DNA of 37,017 bases from an uncultured Alistipes sp. (GCA_937895825.1 CALBKP010000102.1:1-37017), one strand, 5' to 3'; shown: positions 14,813-24,213, numbered from the stretch's first letter. Notes: generated by a model not told the origin, from the sequence alone. Numbers and translations: made by a program.

Positions 14813-15310
14813 ATGGATACAGTACTTGCTATAATAGGACTAATCGCTGGATTTATCGGTTTACTCGGTGTTATTGTGCCGGTATTACCTGGAACGCTCT
14901 TTTCATATCTCGGATTGATATGCGTCTACTTCACAACCTCATCGGCCGTGACCGTTACACAACTAATTATCTGGGGCGTAGTCTCAGTCATAGCAATCGT
15001 TTTAGACTACGTTCTACCAGGATACTTCAGTAAACTATTCGGAGGAACAAAGGCGGGAATAACGGGTGCAACAGTTGGTACATTCGTGGGTATCTTCTTC
15101 GGAGTGCCAGGAATTATCCTTGGTCCATTTGCAGGTGCCGTTATTGGTGAGATGATAAGTGCAAAGGTGGATTTTGCTCAGGCACTAATCGTTGGATTTG
15201 GATCCATGTTATCATTCCTTGTAGGCACAGGCATAAAGCTGATTGCTGGAATATTTATGATGTACTACATCTTCAAGGACTTCATTAACATCGTGGGCGA
15301 CGCAATTTAA
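14813..15310 (+). CDS. DUF456 family membrane protein
   Basis: A 165-residue hydrophobic protein with about four helices and an internal glycine-rich repeat (GITGATVGTFVGIFFG ... GPFAGAVIGEMI) typical of DUF456. Function is unknown. It follows the GtrA gene by 53 bases; no terminator lies between, so it may share that transcript. Its stop codon is separated by a single base from the stop of the opposing dipeptidase gene, with no hairpin between them. Confidence 0.85.
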   Translation: MDTVLAIIGLIAGFIGLLGVIVPVLPGTLFSYLGLICVYFTTSSAVTVTQLIIWGVVSVIAIVLDYVLPGYFSKLFGGTKAGITGATVGTFVGIFFGVPGIILGPFAGAVIGEMISAKVDFAQALIVGFGSMLSFLVGTGIKLIAGIFMMYYIFKDFINIVGDAI

Positions 15311-15311
15311 C

Positions 15312-16040
15312 CTAAAAATCGAGCAACTTATATTTACTACGTACTTCAGACATGGGGATAATCTGTTCGTAGTGCCACCACTCACGACGGTATGGCACAA
15401 GGCCAACTTCACACATAATCTCCACAAGAAGCACCCTATTACTTGCTGCCATTGAAGTAATTACACTATTCTTCTCAAGCATTAATATATATTCTTTATA
15501 CACGTTGACGGTGCGAGTTGTTGGATCTGAAGTGTCAGATGTTCCCTTAACCGAGGCGGCCTCAGAGAAATCATCAAAACCTGCACCCATATCGAGTGGC
15601 ACACCATCGAGTGTGGCAATAGTGAGGTCTACGGCGACACCGTAATTATGCCTACCACCTCGAGTGCCATCAGCAACGAAATTTTCATACTCCGTACCTT
15701 CAACAGCACGTCTCATAGCACGCTGCACGCTAATTGGTCGAGCAGCATCATAGATTAAGAGTGTATATTGAGGATATCGCTGTTTGAGAATCTTTTGAGC
15801 CCTAACAACATATTGAGCAAAGTCTGGTGTAAGGTATGCGGTAGAAAGTTCACCATACATATCCTTACCAACGAAGTTATCTGTCGACGAATACTTCAAA
15901 TCAACAAGTATGCTATCATCAATAGACTGAATATCAACAAGTCCATACTTCGTCATCTTTGAATCAACATCAAATGGCGTTTGGGCAAAGGCCGCAAAAG
16001 AGAAAACAACCATTATAATAGTGCATACTACCCTACTCAT
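15312..16040 (-). CDS. D-alanyl-D-alanine dipeptidase (VanX/DdpX, peptidase M15D)
   Basis: A 242-residue exported zinc peptidase that would hydrolyse D-Ala-D-Ala. Signal peptide: about residues 1-20 (ends AAFAQ). Zinc and catalytic residues are visible: GGRHNYGVAVDL supplies H131 and D138, REWWHYE supplies the catalytic glutamate E220 and H223, and YDAARP supplies the conserved R101. The open frame reaches a TTG at 16064, but the promoter box at 16062-16069 overlaps that codon, so the ATG at 16040 must be the start. There are no vanH/vanA or vanR/vanS neighbours, so a role in peptidoglycan recycling or D-Ala-D-Ala use is more likely than glycopeptide resistance. The signal peptide also places it outside the cytoplasm, unlike resistance-type VanX. 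Confidence 0.93.
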   Translation of the reverse strand: MSRVVCTIIMVVFSFAAFAQTPFDVDSKMTKYGLVDIQSIDDSILVDLKYSSTDNFVGKDMYGELSTAYLTPDFAQYVVRAQKILKQRYPQYTLLIYDAARPISVQRAMRRAVEGTEYENFVADGTRGGRHNYGVAVDLTIATLDGVPLDMGAGFDDFSEAASVKGTSDTSDPTTRTVNVYKEYILMLEKNSVITSMAASNRVLLVEIMCEVGLVPYRREWWHYEQIIPMSEVRSKYKLLDF

Positions 16041-16061
16041 ACGAATTAATATTATTTGCAA

Positions 16062-16069
16062 CAAAGATA
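16062..16069 (-). promoter_or_regulatory. -7 box for the VanX-type gene
   Basis: TATCTTTG on the minus strand, 21 bases before the ATG at 16040. It overlaps an upstream in-frame TTG and therefore decides the start codon. Confidence 0.65.
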
Positions 16070-16123
16070 GTGTAAATTCATAAAAAATATATAAAATTAT
16101 TATTTAAAATAAAAAAATATTAG

Positions 16124-16131
16124 TATCTTTG
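16124..16131 (+). promoter_or_regulatory. -7 box for the BACON lipoprotein gene
   Basis: TATCTTTG inside a very A/T-rich stretch (16080-16130), 59 bases before the ATG at 16191. The divergent promoter of the dipeptidase gene lies 54 bases away. Confidence 0.65.
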
Positions 16132-16190
16132 TCGCTAAAGCCGAAGTCGGCATATGTGAACATGTAAATAACTAATTAAAAGAATAAAGG

Positions 16191-17045
16191 ATGAAGAAGT
16201 TTTTTGCAATTTTAGCAGTCGTTGCACTTGCCTTTGCTGCATGTGAGCCTACCGACGACCAGCCACAGAACAATGTAACTCAGGGAGACGAGCCTGGCAT
16301 TACGCTCAAGTCTGAGAGTACAATTACCATCAACAGTGGTAACACAATGGGAATTATCTTGTACACATTAGTTAACCCCTCTGAGGAATATACAGTTGAA
16401 GCAACAGCCGATGTAGAGTGGCTCAACGGCTTTAGCTACAAGGACATGGGCAAGATTAGCTACCATGCTGATCGCAACCCAAATCTTGAGTCGCGTGTTG
16501 GAGTTATCACCATCACCTATGCAGAGCAGTCGGTTGAGGTGACAATAACTCAGCAGGGAAATCCCGAGCCTACAAACATTGTAGTTGAGGCTCCCGAGCT
16601 CACAGGTCACTACTATGGCGTACAACAGGGCTTGTACAACTACTATTTGGTGTTTACAGATAAGGGTATGAGTTCTTACGAGCCTATCCAGTACCACAAC
16701 TATTTCAACGTGCCCGATGCGTATTACTACGTTATCGACCTATACCTTACAACACCTACATCAAATGCTCAGTGTACGGTGCCTAATGGTGTTTACGGTT
16801 TCGATAGGGCATCGCAGGGATGGCCAGATCAGTTTGGTCACGAGTTCAGCTGGCTTCAAGTGAATGATGCCGCAGGTAACCCCTCATCACAGACTCTGTT
16901 TGAGACTGGCGAGCTTAAGGTAGAAGATGGAAAGATTACCTTGACAATCGTGCTCTACAACGAGAACTCTGAGGAGGAGACACACATCGTTACATACGAG
17001 GGTGATTACTCATTGGTCGATATGACTGGTATAAGCTATATGTAA
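16191..17045 (+). CDS. BACON-domain lipoprotein
   Basis: A 284-residue surface or periplasmic lipoprotein. The signal peptide ends in a lipobox with Cys18 (LAFAAC). After a short Asp/Gln/Asn linker a BACON domain covers about residues 45-125 (VEATADVEWLNGF ... VGVITITYAEQSVEVTITQQG), an Ig-like fold found with carbohydrate-active or host-interacting proteins in gut Bacteroidota. The remaining 150 residues, rich in Tyr and ending in a strand-rich VTYEGDYSL segment, match nothing I recognise. It is a single-gene unit with its own strong promoter and terminator and is not next to SusC/SusD genes, so a polysaccharide-use role cannot be inferred from context. Confidence 0.82.
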   Translation: MKKFFAILAVVALAFAACEPTDDQPQNNVTQGDEPGITLKSESTITINSGNTMGIILYTLVNPSEEYTVEATADVEWLNGFSYKDMGKISYHADRNPNLESRVGVITITYAEQSVEVTITQQGNPEPTNIVVEAPELTGHYYGVQQGLYNYYLVFTDKGMSSYEPIQYHNYFNVPDAYYYVIDLYLTTPTSNAQCTVPNGVYGFDRASQGWPDQFGHEFSWLQVNDAAGNPSSQTLFETGELKVEDGKITLTIVLYNENSEEETHIVTYEGDYSLVDMTGISYM

Positions 17046-17065
17046 ACTACCCCACTTTCAAATGT

Positions 17066-17100
17066 AAGTCCGCCAAACTTTGGTTTGGCGGACTTTTTTT
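17066..17100 (+). terminator. Terminator after the BACON lipoprotein gene
   Basis: AAGTCCGCCAAA (17066-17077) pairs perfectly with TTTGGCGGACTT (17084-17095), a 12-bp stem with a 6-nt loop, followed by TTTTT. Confidence 0.92.
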
Positions 17101-17143
17101 GATGGCTACGCAATGCAGCACGTCAAGAAAACATCATTATAAG

Positions 17144-17179
17144 CATAAAATAAGGGCGTAGACTTTTATTATCTACGCC
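17144..17179 (-). terminator. Terminator of the RND efflux operon
   Basis: TCTACGCC and GGCGTAGA (17155-17162 with 17172-17179) form an 8-bp stem with a 9-nt loop; on the minus strand the tail reads CTTATTTT. It lies 27 bases past the stop of the outer-membrane factor gene. Confidence 0.75.
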
Positions 17180-17205
17180 TTTATTATGTTATTAATCAGC
17201 TATTT

Positions 17206-18579
17206 TCAATCGATTACATCAACTTCTCTACCACCACCGAGGGCAATATATAGATTTATGATACCTTGCACCTCCTCATAACGATCGTTAATGGCATCAA
17301 TACGACCGGCAAGTAGGTTCTGCTGGGCTGTTAGAACATCAAGATAGGTTGTCGAGCCATACTGCATAAGATGCTCGGTGCTCTCAACAGCACTCTCGAG
17401 TGATGCAATCTGCTTCTCTCGCCACTCCATCTTCGAGCGAGCAATCTGCACTTGCGCCAACGAGTTATTAACCTCAGCGCCAGCATTAATCAAACTCTGA
17501 CGGAATGCGATGAGAGCCTCTTGTTGCTGAGCTTCAGCAATCTTTACGCCTGCTTGAGCCTTACCTGCATTGAATATAGGTGCAACAAGCGATGCCGTGG
17601 CAGAGAGTATGATGCTACCAGGGTTAGATACCACCACACCAGCATTATTGGTCCAACCAAGTAGGCCGCTAAGTGTGAGTGTAGGATATAGAGCTGAACG
17701 AGCCGCCGCAGTAGCATAGTATGACTGCATAAGGGCATACTCGGCCATACGCACATCAGGGCGGTTGGCCAAAAGAGCAACAGGAATACCCACTGCGAGA
17801 TCCGATGTAAAGGTCTGCATATCGAATGACGAACGCTCGATCTTACTCGGAACATCACCAAGTAACGTACAAAGGCTATTCTCAACCTCACGAATCTTAA
17901 GATCAATATCATAGAGCGCAGCCTCGGCAGCATAAGCCGCCGCCTCAATCTGAGCAACACCCGCCCTATTTGTCATACCAGCCTCCATCATAGCACACAT
18001 AGTCTCGGCACTCGAGTGGAACGACTCGGCTGTAAGTCTTGTAACCTCACGCTGGCTATCAAGCATCAGCAGCGTGTAGTAGTAGCTGGCAATGGCGGAG
18101 ATCAACTGTGTGCGTACAGCTTGACGATACTCCTTCGACTGCTCATATATAGCCTTTGACTTGCGCTTGGCGTTATTAATACCACCGAAGATGTCAATCT
18201 GCCATGAAGCAGAGATAGGCGCAGAGTATGTCCAGGAGCTCGCAGAGCCATCAAAACTTGACACTCCACCCGTAGGGCTAAGGTTAAACGATGGCAGGAA
18301 GGCAAGGCGCGCTGACTTAAGTGCTGCCTCAGCCTCTTTAATACGCCATGAGGCTGCCTGCATATCGCTATTTTGTTCAAGGCCTCGTTCAATTAACGTC
18401 TGCAAGTGGCTGTCTGTAAAGAACTCCTGCCACTCGATTGTGGCAATAGATGTTTCATCTGTCGTTTCATACTCAATACCATATAGTCCATCAGTCGATA
18501 TCTCAGGACGGCTATATGGCTTATATATGCCGCAGCTCGAAACTACAATGGTTAGTACAATGACTATATATCTTTTCAT
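17206..18579 (-). CDS. RND efflux outer-membrane factor (NodT/OprM family lipoprotein)
   Basis: A 457-residue outer-membrane channel of a tripartite pump. It has a lipoprotein signal with Cys16 (IVVSSC) and two repeated long helical coiled-coil regions of the TolC/OprM type (for example LIERGLEQNSDMQAASWRI near residue 65 and the GSTTYLDVLTAQQNLLAGR motif near the C-terminus, a hallmark of this family). It is the last gene of a three-gene operon, 5 bases after the RND pump gene, so all three components are made together. Confidence 0.95.
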   Translation of the reverse strand: MKRYIVIVLTIVVSSCGIYKPYSRPEISTDGLYGIEYETTDETSIATIEWQEFFTDSHLQTLIERGLEQNSDMQAASWRIKEAEAALKSARLAFLPSFNLSPTGGVSSFDGSASSWTYSAPISASWQIDIFGGINNAKRKSKAIYEQSKEYRQAVRTQLISAIASYYYTLLMLDSQREVTRLTAESFHSSAETMCAMMEAGMTNRAGVAQIEAAAYAAEAALYDIDLKIREVENSLCTLLGDVPSKIERSSFDMQTFTSDLAVGIPVALLANRPDVRMAEYALMQSYYATAAARSALYPTLTLSGLLGWTNNAGVVVSNPGSIILSATASLVAPIFNAGKAQAGVKIAEAQQQEALIAFRQSLINAGAEVNNSLAQVQIARSKMEWREKQIASLESAVESTEHLMQYGSTTYLDVLTAQQNLLAGRIDAINDRYEEVQGIINLYIALGGGREVDVID

Positions 18580-18584
18580 AAGTA

Positions 18585-21500
18585 TCAGTTATTAATAATT
18601 TTGTCGACCTCCTCCATCTCGCGCTTAATCATTTCGTCAGGGTTAGGGTTGACATCGAGCGGATGTATCTTCTCCTGTAACCACTGGAAGGCGATAAATA
18701 GACCAGGAACAAGGAAGAGAAGTGACAACGTACCGATAAACATACCACCAACGACACCCGTACCAAGCGACGAGTTACCATTAGCACCTACCCCTGTTGA
18801 GAACATCAAAGGCAACATTCCAAAAATCATCATGAGCACGGTCATAAGGATAGGACGCAGACGTGCGCGTGCTGCAGCCAACGCCGCCTGCTTGAGCGAC
18901 ATGCCCGAGCGGCGACGCTCCGATGCATACTCAGTGAGTAGGATTGCTGTCTTGGAGAGCAGACCGATAATCATAATCATACCCGTCTGAAGGTAGATAT
19001 TATTCTCAAGACCCATTGCGCGAGCAAACAGCAGACAGCCCATCAGACCAGCAGGCACGGCCAAAAGCACAGCAAATGGGATAAGGTAGCTCTCGTAGAG
19101 TGCAGCAAGAAGCAAATAGATAAGTAAGAAGCAGATGCCGTAAACAACTACTGCATTACTTGATGCACTCTCCTCCTCGCGGGTAAGATCACTAAACTCA
19201 TAGCTATAACCACGCGGTAGCACCTTCTCGGCAGTCTCCTTAATAGCACGAATAGCATCACCCGATGAGTAACCCTCGGCGGCATCGCCATTGACCGCGA
19301 TAGAGCTCTCCATATTGAAGCGGTTGAGCGTCTCAGGACCATATATCTTCTCGAGAGTCACAAACTGACTTACAGGTGCCATCTCGCCACCGACACGCAC
19401 ATAGACATTATCTAATGACTCTATGTCCTTACGATCCTTAGGATCAGCCTGAATCATCACACGATAGACCTTCGAGAAACGGTTGATATCCGACACGTAC
19501 TGACCACCATAGTAGCCACCAATTGTCGATAGCACCTCGGCTGGCGATATACCTGCACGCTTACACTTAGCAGCATCTACATCTACCATATACTGCGGGA
19601 AGTTTACATTATAAGTGGTGTATGCCATACCAATCTCCGGGCGCTGGTTAAGAGCTGCGATGAAATCCACAGCAACCTTATAAAAATCAGTAATATCGCC
19701 ACCATTGGTATCTTGTAGATACATTGAGAAACCACTCGCAGTACCATAACCCGAGATCATCGGAGGTACGATGGCAATAACCTGTGCATCCTTGATGTCG
19801 GCACACATGGCCATAACCTTCTGGCTGAGATATGCAACATTATCCGTATCTTCGGGTCGCTCCTCCCAATTCTTAAGGCGGATAATCATCGTACCATACG
19901 ATGATCCCTGACCCGAGAGGATACCAAAGCCCGAGATCTTACAGTACGAGTCAATCTGTTCGATTGTAGCAACTCGCTCGCTAATCTCACCAAGAATCTT
20001 ATCGGTCTGCTCAAGGGTTGAGCCAGGAGCTGTAGTCACGTTAACCATGATGGTTCCCTGATCCTCCGACGGCACAAGGCCAGTCTTGGTTGAAGAGAAG
20101 AGGTAGACCATGGCAACAATCGAGAGTACCAACGTTCCCCAAAGTACCCATCTACGCTTAACAAAGAAGTGTACACCTCGCTGATATCTATGCAACAGAG
20201 CATCAAAAGCTGTGTTGTACGCTTTACCAAAACGAGCCATGAGCGATGTACCCTCGCCTGCGTGCTCATCGTGAGGCTTAAGCATCATCGCGCAGAGCGC
20301 TGGTGAGAGCGTAAGCGCATTAATACCCGAGATACCCACGGCAACAGCCATCGTAATACCAAACTGAGTATAGAACACACCAGAAGTACCACCCATCATA
20401 GAAACGGGGATAAACACCGCCATAAAGACGAGCGTAGATGTAACGATTGCAGAAGATATGCCCGTCATAGCATCTACCGTGGCCTTGTACGATGAACGGT
20501 AGCCCGCCTCAAACTTAGCCTGCACAGCCTCCACAACAATCACAGCATCATCGACCACAGTACCGATAGCCAGCACCAGCGCAAAGAGTGTAAGCATGTT
20601 GATTGAAAAACCGATAGCAACAAGCGCTGCAAACGTACCAACGAGCGAAACTATGATAGATATCAACGGGATGATTGACGATCTGACACTCTGAAGGAAG
20701 ATGAAGACAACGAGGATAACAAGGATGATTGCCTCGATAAGCGTATGGATAACCTCATGTATAGATGCAAATAGGAAGTCATTAGTATCCATGATACTTA
20801 CAAACTCCACACCACGTGGAGCTTTATATCGCTCCTCCTCAATAAGTTTGTCGATATTCTTCAAGACCTCGGTAGCATTCGAGCCTGGTGTCTGATATAT
20901 CATCGACACAACACCCTTAAAGCCGTTGACCTCACTGGTATAGGCATACGTCTCGTTACCGAACTCTACGCGGGCGACATCCTTAAGACGTAGCACCTCA
21001 CCATTAGGTAGTGACTTAATAACGATCTGCTCGAACTCCTCGGGCGTTACCTTACGACCAGTGTAGCGCATCGTATACTGGAACGTGCCTCCAGAGTTCT
21101 CGCCGATATTACCCGTAGACGACTCTATATTCTGCTCTGCAAGGATTCCCGTGATATCCGATGGCACCAGTCCATACTGCGCCATGATATCAGGTTTCAT
21201 CCATATACGCATAGAGTACTTAGAACCAAGCGTTGAGCATTCGCCAACACCATTAATACGCAACAGCTTAGACTTAATGTTATTATTGAAGTAGTTTGAC
21301 AAAAATGCCTCATCATAAGTACCATCTGGTGAATAGATACCAATAGCCTTAATGATTGATGTCTGCTTCTTGGCCGTCTGAACACCAACGCGCGTCACCT
21401 CGGCAGGCAACACAGATGATGCTCGCGACACACGGTTCTGCACATTCACGGCAGCCATATCGGGATCGGTTCCCTGCTCAAAGAATACAGATATAGATAC

Positions 21501-21764
21501 ATTTCCCGTATTCGATGCTGTTGAGGTCATATAGGTCATATTCTCAACACCGTTAATCTGCTCCTCGAGCGGAGCAATTACAGCCTTCTGTATAGTCTCG
21601 GCCGAGGCACCTGGATATGACGTGGTAACACTAATCGTCGGCGGTGCAATATCGGGATACTGCTCGACGGGCAAGGATACAAGACCAATAACGCCGGCGA
21701 ACATAATCGTTATCGATATCACCGTCGAGAGGACTGGGCGATCGATAAATGTCTTTAAGTTCAT
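18585..21764 (-). CDS. RND efflux pump, HAE1 family (AcrB/MexB-like)
   Basis: A 1059-residue proton-driven inner-membrane exporter. The N-terminus MNLKTFIDRPVLSTVIS and the twofold-repeated architecture (TM1, large periplasmic loop, TM2-6, repeated) are typical. Proton-relay residues are present: the double aspartate in GTVVDDAVIVVE (about 404-405) and the lysine in GLLSKTAILL (about 936). The length and motifs place it in the hydrophobe/amphiphile exporter group rather than the metal exporter group. The adaptor gene ends 3 bases upstream and the outer-membrane factor follows after 5 bases. Likely substrates are bile salts, dyes or antibiotics, by family analogy only. Confidence 0.97.
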   Translation of the reverse strand: MNLKTFIDRPVLSTVISITIMFAGVIGLVSLPVEQYPDIAPPTISVTTSYPGASAETIQKAVIAPLEEQINGVENMTYMTSTASNTGNVSISVFFEQGTDPDMAAVNVQNRVSRASSVLPAEVTRVGVQTAKKQTSIIKAIGIYSPDGTYDEAFLSNYFNNNIKSKLLRINGVGECSTLGSKYSMRIWMKPDIMAQYGLVPSDITGILAEQNIESSTGNIGENSGGTFQYTMRYTGRKVTPEEFEQIVIKSLPNGEVLRLKDVARVEFGNETYAYTSEVNGFKGVVSMIYQTPGSNATEVLKNIDKLIEEERYKAPRGVEFVSIMDTNDFLFASIHEVIHTLIEAIILVILVVFIFLQSVRSSIIPLISIIVSLVGTFAALVAIGFSINMLTLFALVLAIGTVVDDAVIVVEAVQAKFEAGYRSSYKATVDAMTGISSAIVTSTLVFMAVFIPVSMMGGTSGVFYTQFGITMAVAVGISGINALTLSPALCAMMLKPHDEHAGEGTSLMARFGKAYNTAFDALLHRYQRGVHFFVKRRWVLWGTLVLSIVAMVYLFSSTKTGLVPSEDQGTIMVNVTTAPGSTLEQTDKILGEISERVATIEQIDSYCKISGFGILSGQGSSYGTMIIRLKNWEERPEDTDNVAYLSQKVMAMCADIKDAQVIAIVPPMISGYGTASGFSMYLQDTNGGDITDFYKVAVDFIAALNQRPEIGMAYTTYNVNFPQYMVDVDAAKCKRAGISPAEVLSTIGGYYGGQYVSDINRFSKVYRVMIQADPKDRKDIESLDNVYVRVGGEMAPVSQFVTLEKIYGPETLNRFNMESSIAVNGDAAEGYSSGDAIRAIKETAEKVLPRGYSYEFSDLTREEESASSNAVVVYGICFLLIYLLLAALYESYLIPFAVLLAVPAGLMGCLLFARAMGLENNIYLQTGMIMIIGLLSKTAILLTEYASERRRSGMSLKQAALAAARARLRPILMTVLMMIFGMLPLMFSTGVGANGNSSLGTGVVGGMFIGTLSLLFLVPGLFIAFQWLQEKIHPLDVNPNPDEMIKREMEEVDKIINN

Positions 21765-21767
21765 AAA

Positions 21768-22910
21768 TTATTCATTAATTGGTTGATCCACACGAGGAGC
21801 TACCTCCGCGCTATTCTTATCTTTAAGTTCAACAGGTGACCCCTCACGAAGCATTGCCACACCCTCCGTAATAATCACATCGCCCGCCTTAAGACCGCTT
21901 TTCACGATGTAGCTCTGTCCATCATATTTCACGACCTCGACCATCTGCGACACAGCCTTACCTTCCACTGGCTTATAAACGAATGTCTTATCCTGAACCT
22001 CGTAAGTAGCAATGCAAGGGATAATCATACCCTCCTGCTTATAACGAAGTACCACATTGCCTGAGCTACCACTATGAAGCAGACGGCCAGGATTGGGGAA
22101 TACGGCACGTAGCGATATAGAGCCAGTCGTCTGGTCGATTACACCGCTGATAGACTCAATGCGGCCAACCTCCTCATACATAGAGCCATCACTAAGCATA
22201 AGCTCTGGCTTAGGCAGCGCCTCGAGAGCCTTTTCGATAGTGCCGTGCTGACGTGTAAGATTCAGAAGTTGCGTTTCGTTCATCGAGAAGTAGACGTACA
22301 TCTCCGAGTTATCCGACACGGTAGTAAGCGGCTGGGGCATAGTGGGGCCAACCAATGCACCGACACGGAAAGGGATGGTTCCCACAACACCACTTGCAGG
22401 AGCCTTGACAACGGTATAGCTAAGGCTATTAGCCGCATTTACACGCTGTGCTTCGGCCTGAGCAAGGGCTGCCTCAGCTGTAAGCAACTGATTCTCGGCC
22501 ATACTCAAGTCGTACTGCGAGATAACGTTACGAGCGAACAACTCACGCTTACTTCCAAGCGTCAGCTCAGCGGTAGCAACACTCGCCTCTGCAGCCTTGA
22601 CATTTGCCTCAGCTGTGGTAAGAGCCGCTTTAAACGGCACCTGGTCGATGATAAACAACGCCTGACCGGCCTTTACGTTTTGACCCTCTGTAACGCATAC
22701 CTTTGAGATTGTTCCGCTAACCTGCGGCATAATGTTAACATCCTGACGACCACGGATTGAGGCCGAGAACTTGGTTGTAACTTCGGCTTCCGATATAGTC
22801 ACCGTCATCGAATCATAGGTTGCCACTGCCGCCACCTTCGGAGCCTCATTGCATGAGGCAAAGCTAAGGATAATAGCGAGTATGACAACCACAACAAATG
22901 ATCTCTTCAT
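21768..22910 (-). CDS. RND efflux periplasmic adaptor (membrane fusion protein)
   Basis: A 380-residue lipoprotein adaptor linking pump and outer-membrane channel. Lipobox: FASC with Cys20. The order is a beta-barrel start (VTTKFSASIRGRQDVNIMPQVSG), lipoyl domain, a helical hairpin at about 95-160 rich in Ala and Glu, the second lipoyl half (VVKAPASGVVGTIPFRVGALVG), then the beta-barrel and membrane-proximal domain. It is the first gene of the operon, with a TATCTTTG box 53 bases upstream of the ATG. No TetR- or AraC-type regulator gene is adjacent, so control must be from elsewhere or constitutive. Confidence 0.95.
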   Translation of the reverse strand: MKRSFVVVVILAIILSFASCNEAPKVAAVATYDSMTVTISEAEVTTKFSASIRGRQDVNIMPQVSGTISKVCVTEGQNVKAGQALFIIDQVPFKAALTTAEANVKAAEASVATAELTLGSKRELFARNVISQYDLSMAENQLLTAEAALAQAEAQRVNAANSLSYTVVKAPASGVVGTIPFRVGALVGPTMPQPLTTVSDNSEMYVYFSMNETQLLNLTRQHGTIEKALEALPKPELMLSDGSMYEEVGRIESISGVIDQTTGSISLRAVFPNPGRLLHSGSSGNVVLRYKQEGMIIPCIATYEVQDKTFVYKPVEGKAVSQMVEVVKYDGQSYIVKSGLKAGDVIITEGVAMLREGSPVELKDKNSAEVAPRVDQPINE

Positions 22911-22962
22911 AAGTTATAACTATTTTGTTTGTATTTCTGTTCTATAACTCCACATTAGCACA

Positions 22963-22970
22963 CAAAGATA
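22963..22970 (-). promoter_or_regulatory. -7 box for the RND efflux operon
   Basis: TATCTTTG on the minus strand fits TAnnTTTG exactly and would give a leader of about 45 bases. Confidence 0.6.
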
Positions 22971-23046
22971 GGTTATTTTTCTCATTTATTAGGCGTTTTT
23001 ACACACTTTTTCTCTCTTAGATATCACTTTTACGCCTAAGGTAAAT

Positions 23047-23085
23047 ATAAAAAAGAAGATCGCTCGATATTGCATCGGGCGATCT
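23047..23085 (-). terminator. Terminator after alanine dehydrogenase
   Basis: AGATCGCTCGAT (23057-23068) pairs with ATCGGGCGATCT (23074-23085), a 12-bp stem with one wobble and a 5-nt loop; on the minus strand the tail is TCTTTTTTAT. It separates this gene from the RND operon promoter. Confidence 0.88.
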
Positions 23086-23106
23086 CCAAATCTATTATTA
23101 TAGCTA

Positions 23107-24213
23107 TTACAGCGTAAGCTCCTCGTACTCAAGCCCCCATGCCTCAGCAACAGGCTTATAAACCACCTTACCTTCAACAATATTAAGGCCCTTGCGAAGT
23201 TCCTCATTGTCCCTGCATGCCTCGCGCCAACCCTTATTAGCGAGCTGGATCATATATGGCATAGTTGCATTTGTTAGCGCGAGTGTTGAGGTATATGGCA
23301 CAGCACCCGGGATATTTGCTACGCAGTAGTGCAAGATGCCATCCACGTAATATACTGGATCCTCATGAGTAGTAGGACGCGATGTCTCGAAACAGCCACC
23401 TTGGTCAATAGCTACATCAACCATAACCGTACCTGGCTCCATATCCTTGAGCATATCGCGCGTAACGAGCTTGGGAGCCTTGGCACCAGGAATAAGCACA
23501 GAGCCAATCACAAGGTCTGCAGTCTTAAGCTCCTGACGTATATTATACTCCGACGACATCAAAGTCTTGACATTCTTAGGCATAACATCGGCCAAGTATG
23601 TAAGACGTTGAAGTGAGATGTCACATATAGTTACATCCGCGCCAGTACCTGCTGCGGTACGAGCCGCGGCCGTACCAACAACACCAGCGCCAATAACAAA
23701 GACCTTAGCAGGTTTAACGCCAGGGACACCACCGAGCAAAACACCCTTACCGCCGCGTGGCTTCTCCAAGAAGTAGCGGCCCTCTTGTGTTGACATACGA
23801 CCAGCGACCTCCGACATTGGAATAAGGAGTGGCAACGAACGATCTTTGCGCTCAACAGTCTCGTAGGCACAGCATATAGCGCCACTCTCAATCATAGCGC
23901 GTGTGAGTGGTTCACTGCTGGCAAAGTGGAAGTATGTAAATACAAGCTGTCCTTTACGAATAAGCTTATACTCAGGCTCAATAGGCTCTTTTACCTTAAC
24001 AATCATTTCAGCTATGGCATAGACATCCTCAATGGTAGGCAGAATCTCAGCACCCTGCGCAACATAGTCTTCATCCTTGAATCCGCTGTTAACACCTGCA
24101 GTAGATTGAACATACACCTTATGGCCACGTCGCACAAGCTCCATAGCACCAGCGGGAGTAAGAGCAACACGATTCTCGTTGTTTTTAATCTCCTTGGGAA
24201 TTCCAATAATCAT
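23107..24213 (-). CDS. ald: Alanine dehydrogenase
   Basis: Converts L-alanine reversibly to pyruvate and ammonia with NAD. The 368-residue length and the N-terminus MIIGIPKEIKNNENRVALTP are characteristic. Residues expected from the family fall at their usual numbers: R15 and K75 for substrate binding, the catalytic H96 (TYFHFA) and D270 (VAIDQGG), with the NAD-binding glycine motif GAGVVG at 175-180. It is a single-gene unit between two export operons. No partner gene is seen. A promoter was not recognised with confidence in the 100 bases upstream. Confidence 0.97.
   Translation of the reverse strand: MIIGIPKEIKNNENRVALTPAGAMELVRRGHKVYVQSTAGVNSGFKDEDYVAQGAEILPTIEDVYAIAEMIVKVKEPIEPEYKLIRKGQLVFTYFHFASSEPLTRAMIESGAICCAYETVERKDRSLPLLIPMSEVAGRMSTQEGRYFLEKPRGGKGVLLGGVPGVKPAKVFVIGAGVVGTAAARTAAGTGADVTICDISLQRLTYLADVMPKNVKTLMSSEYNIRQELKTADLVIGSVLIPGAKAPKLVTRDMLKDMEPGTVMVDVAIDQGGCFETSRPTTHEDPVYYVDGILHYCVANIPGAVPYTSTLALTNATMPYMIQLANKGWREACRDNEELRKGLNIVEGKVVYKPVAEAWGLEYEELTL

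Noticed and set aside
15312..16040. Glycopeptide resistance locus
   Set aside because: Only the VanX-type gene is present; no ligase, dehydrogenase or two-component genes, and the product is exported.
16041..16064. TTG start extending the VanX-type protein by eight residues
   Set aside because: The promoter box overlaps the TTG; the downstream ATG gives a standard signal peptide.
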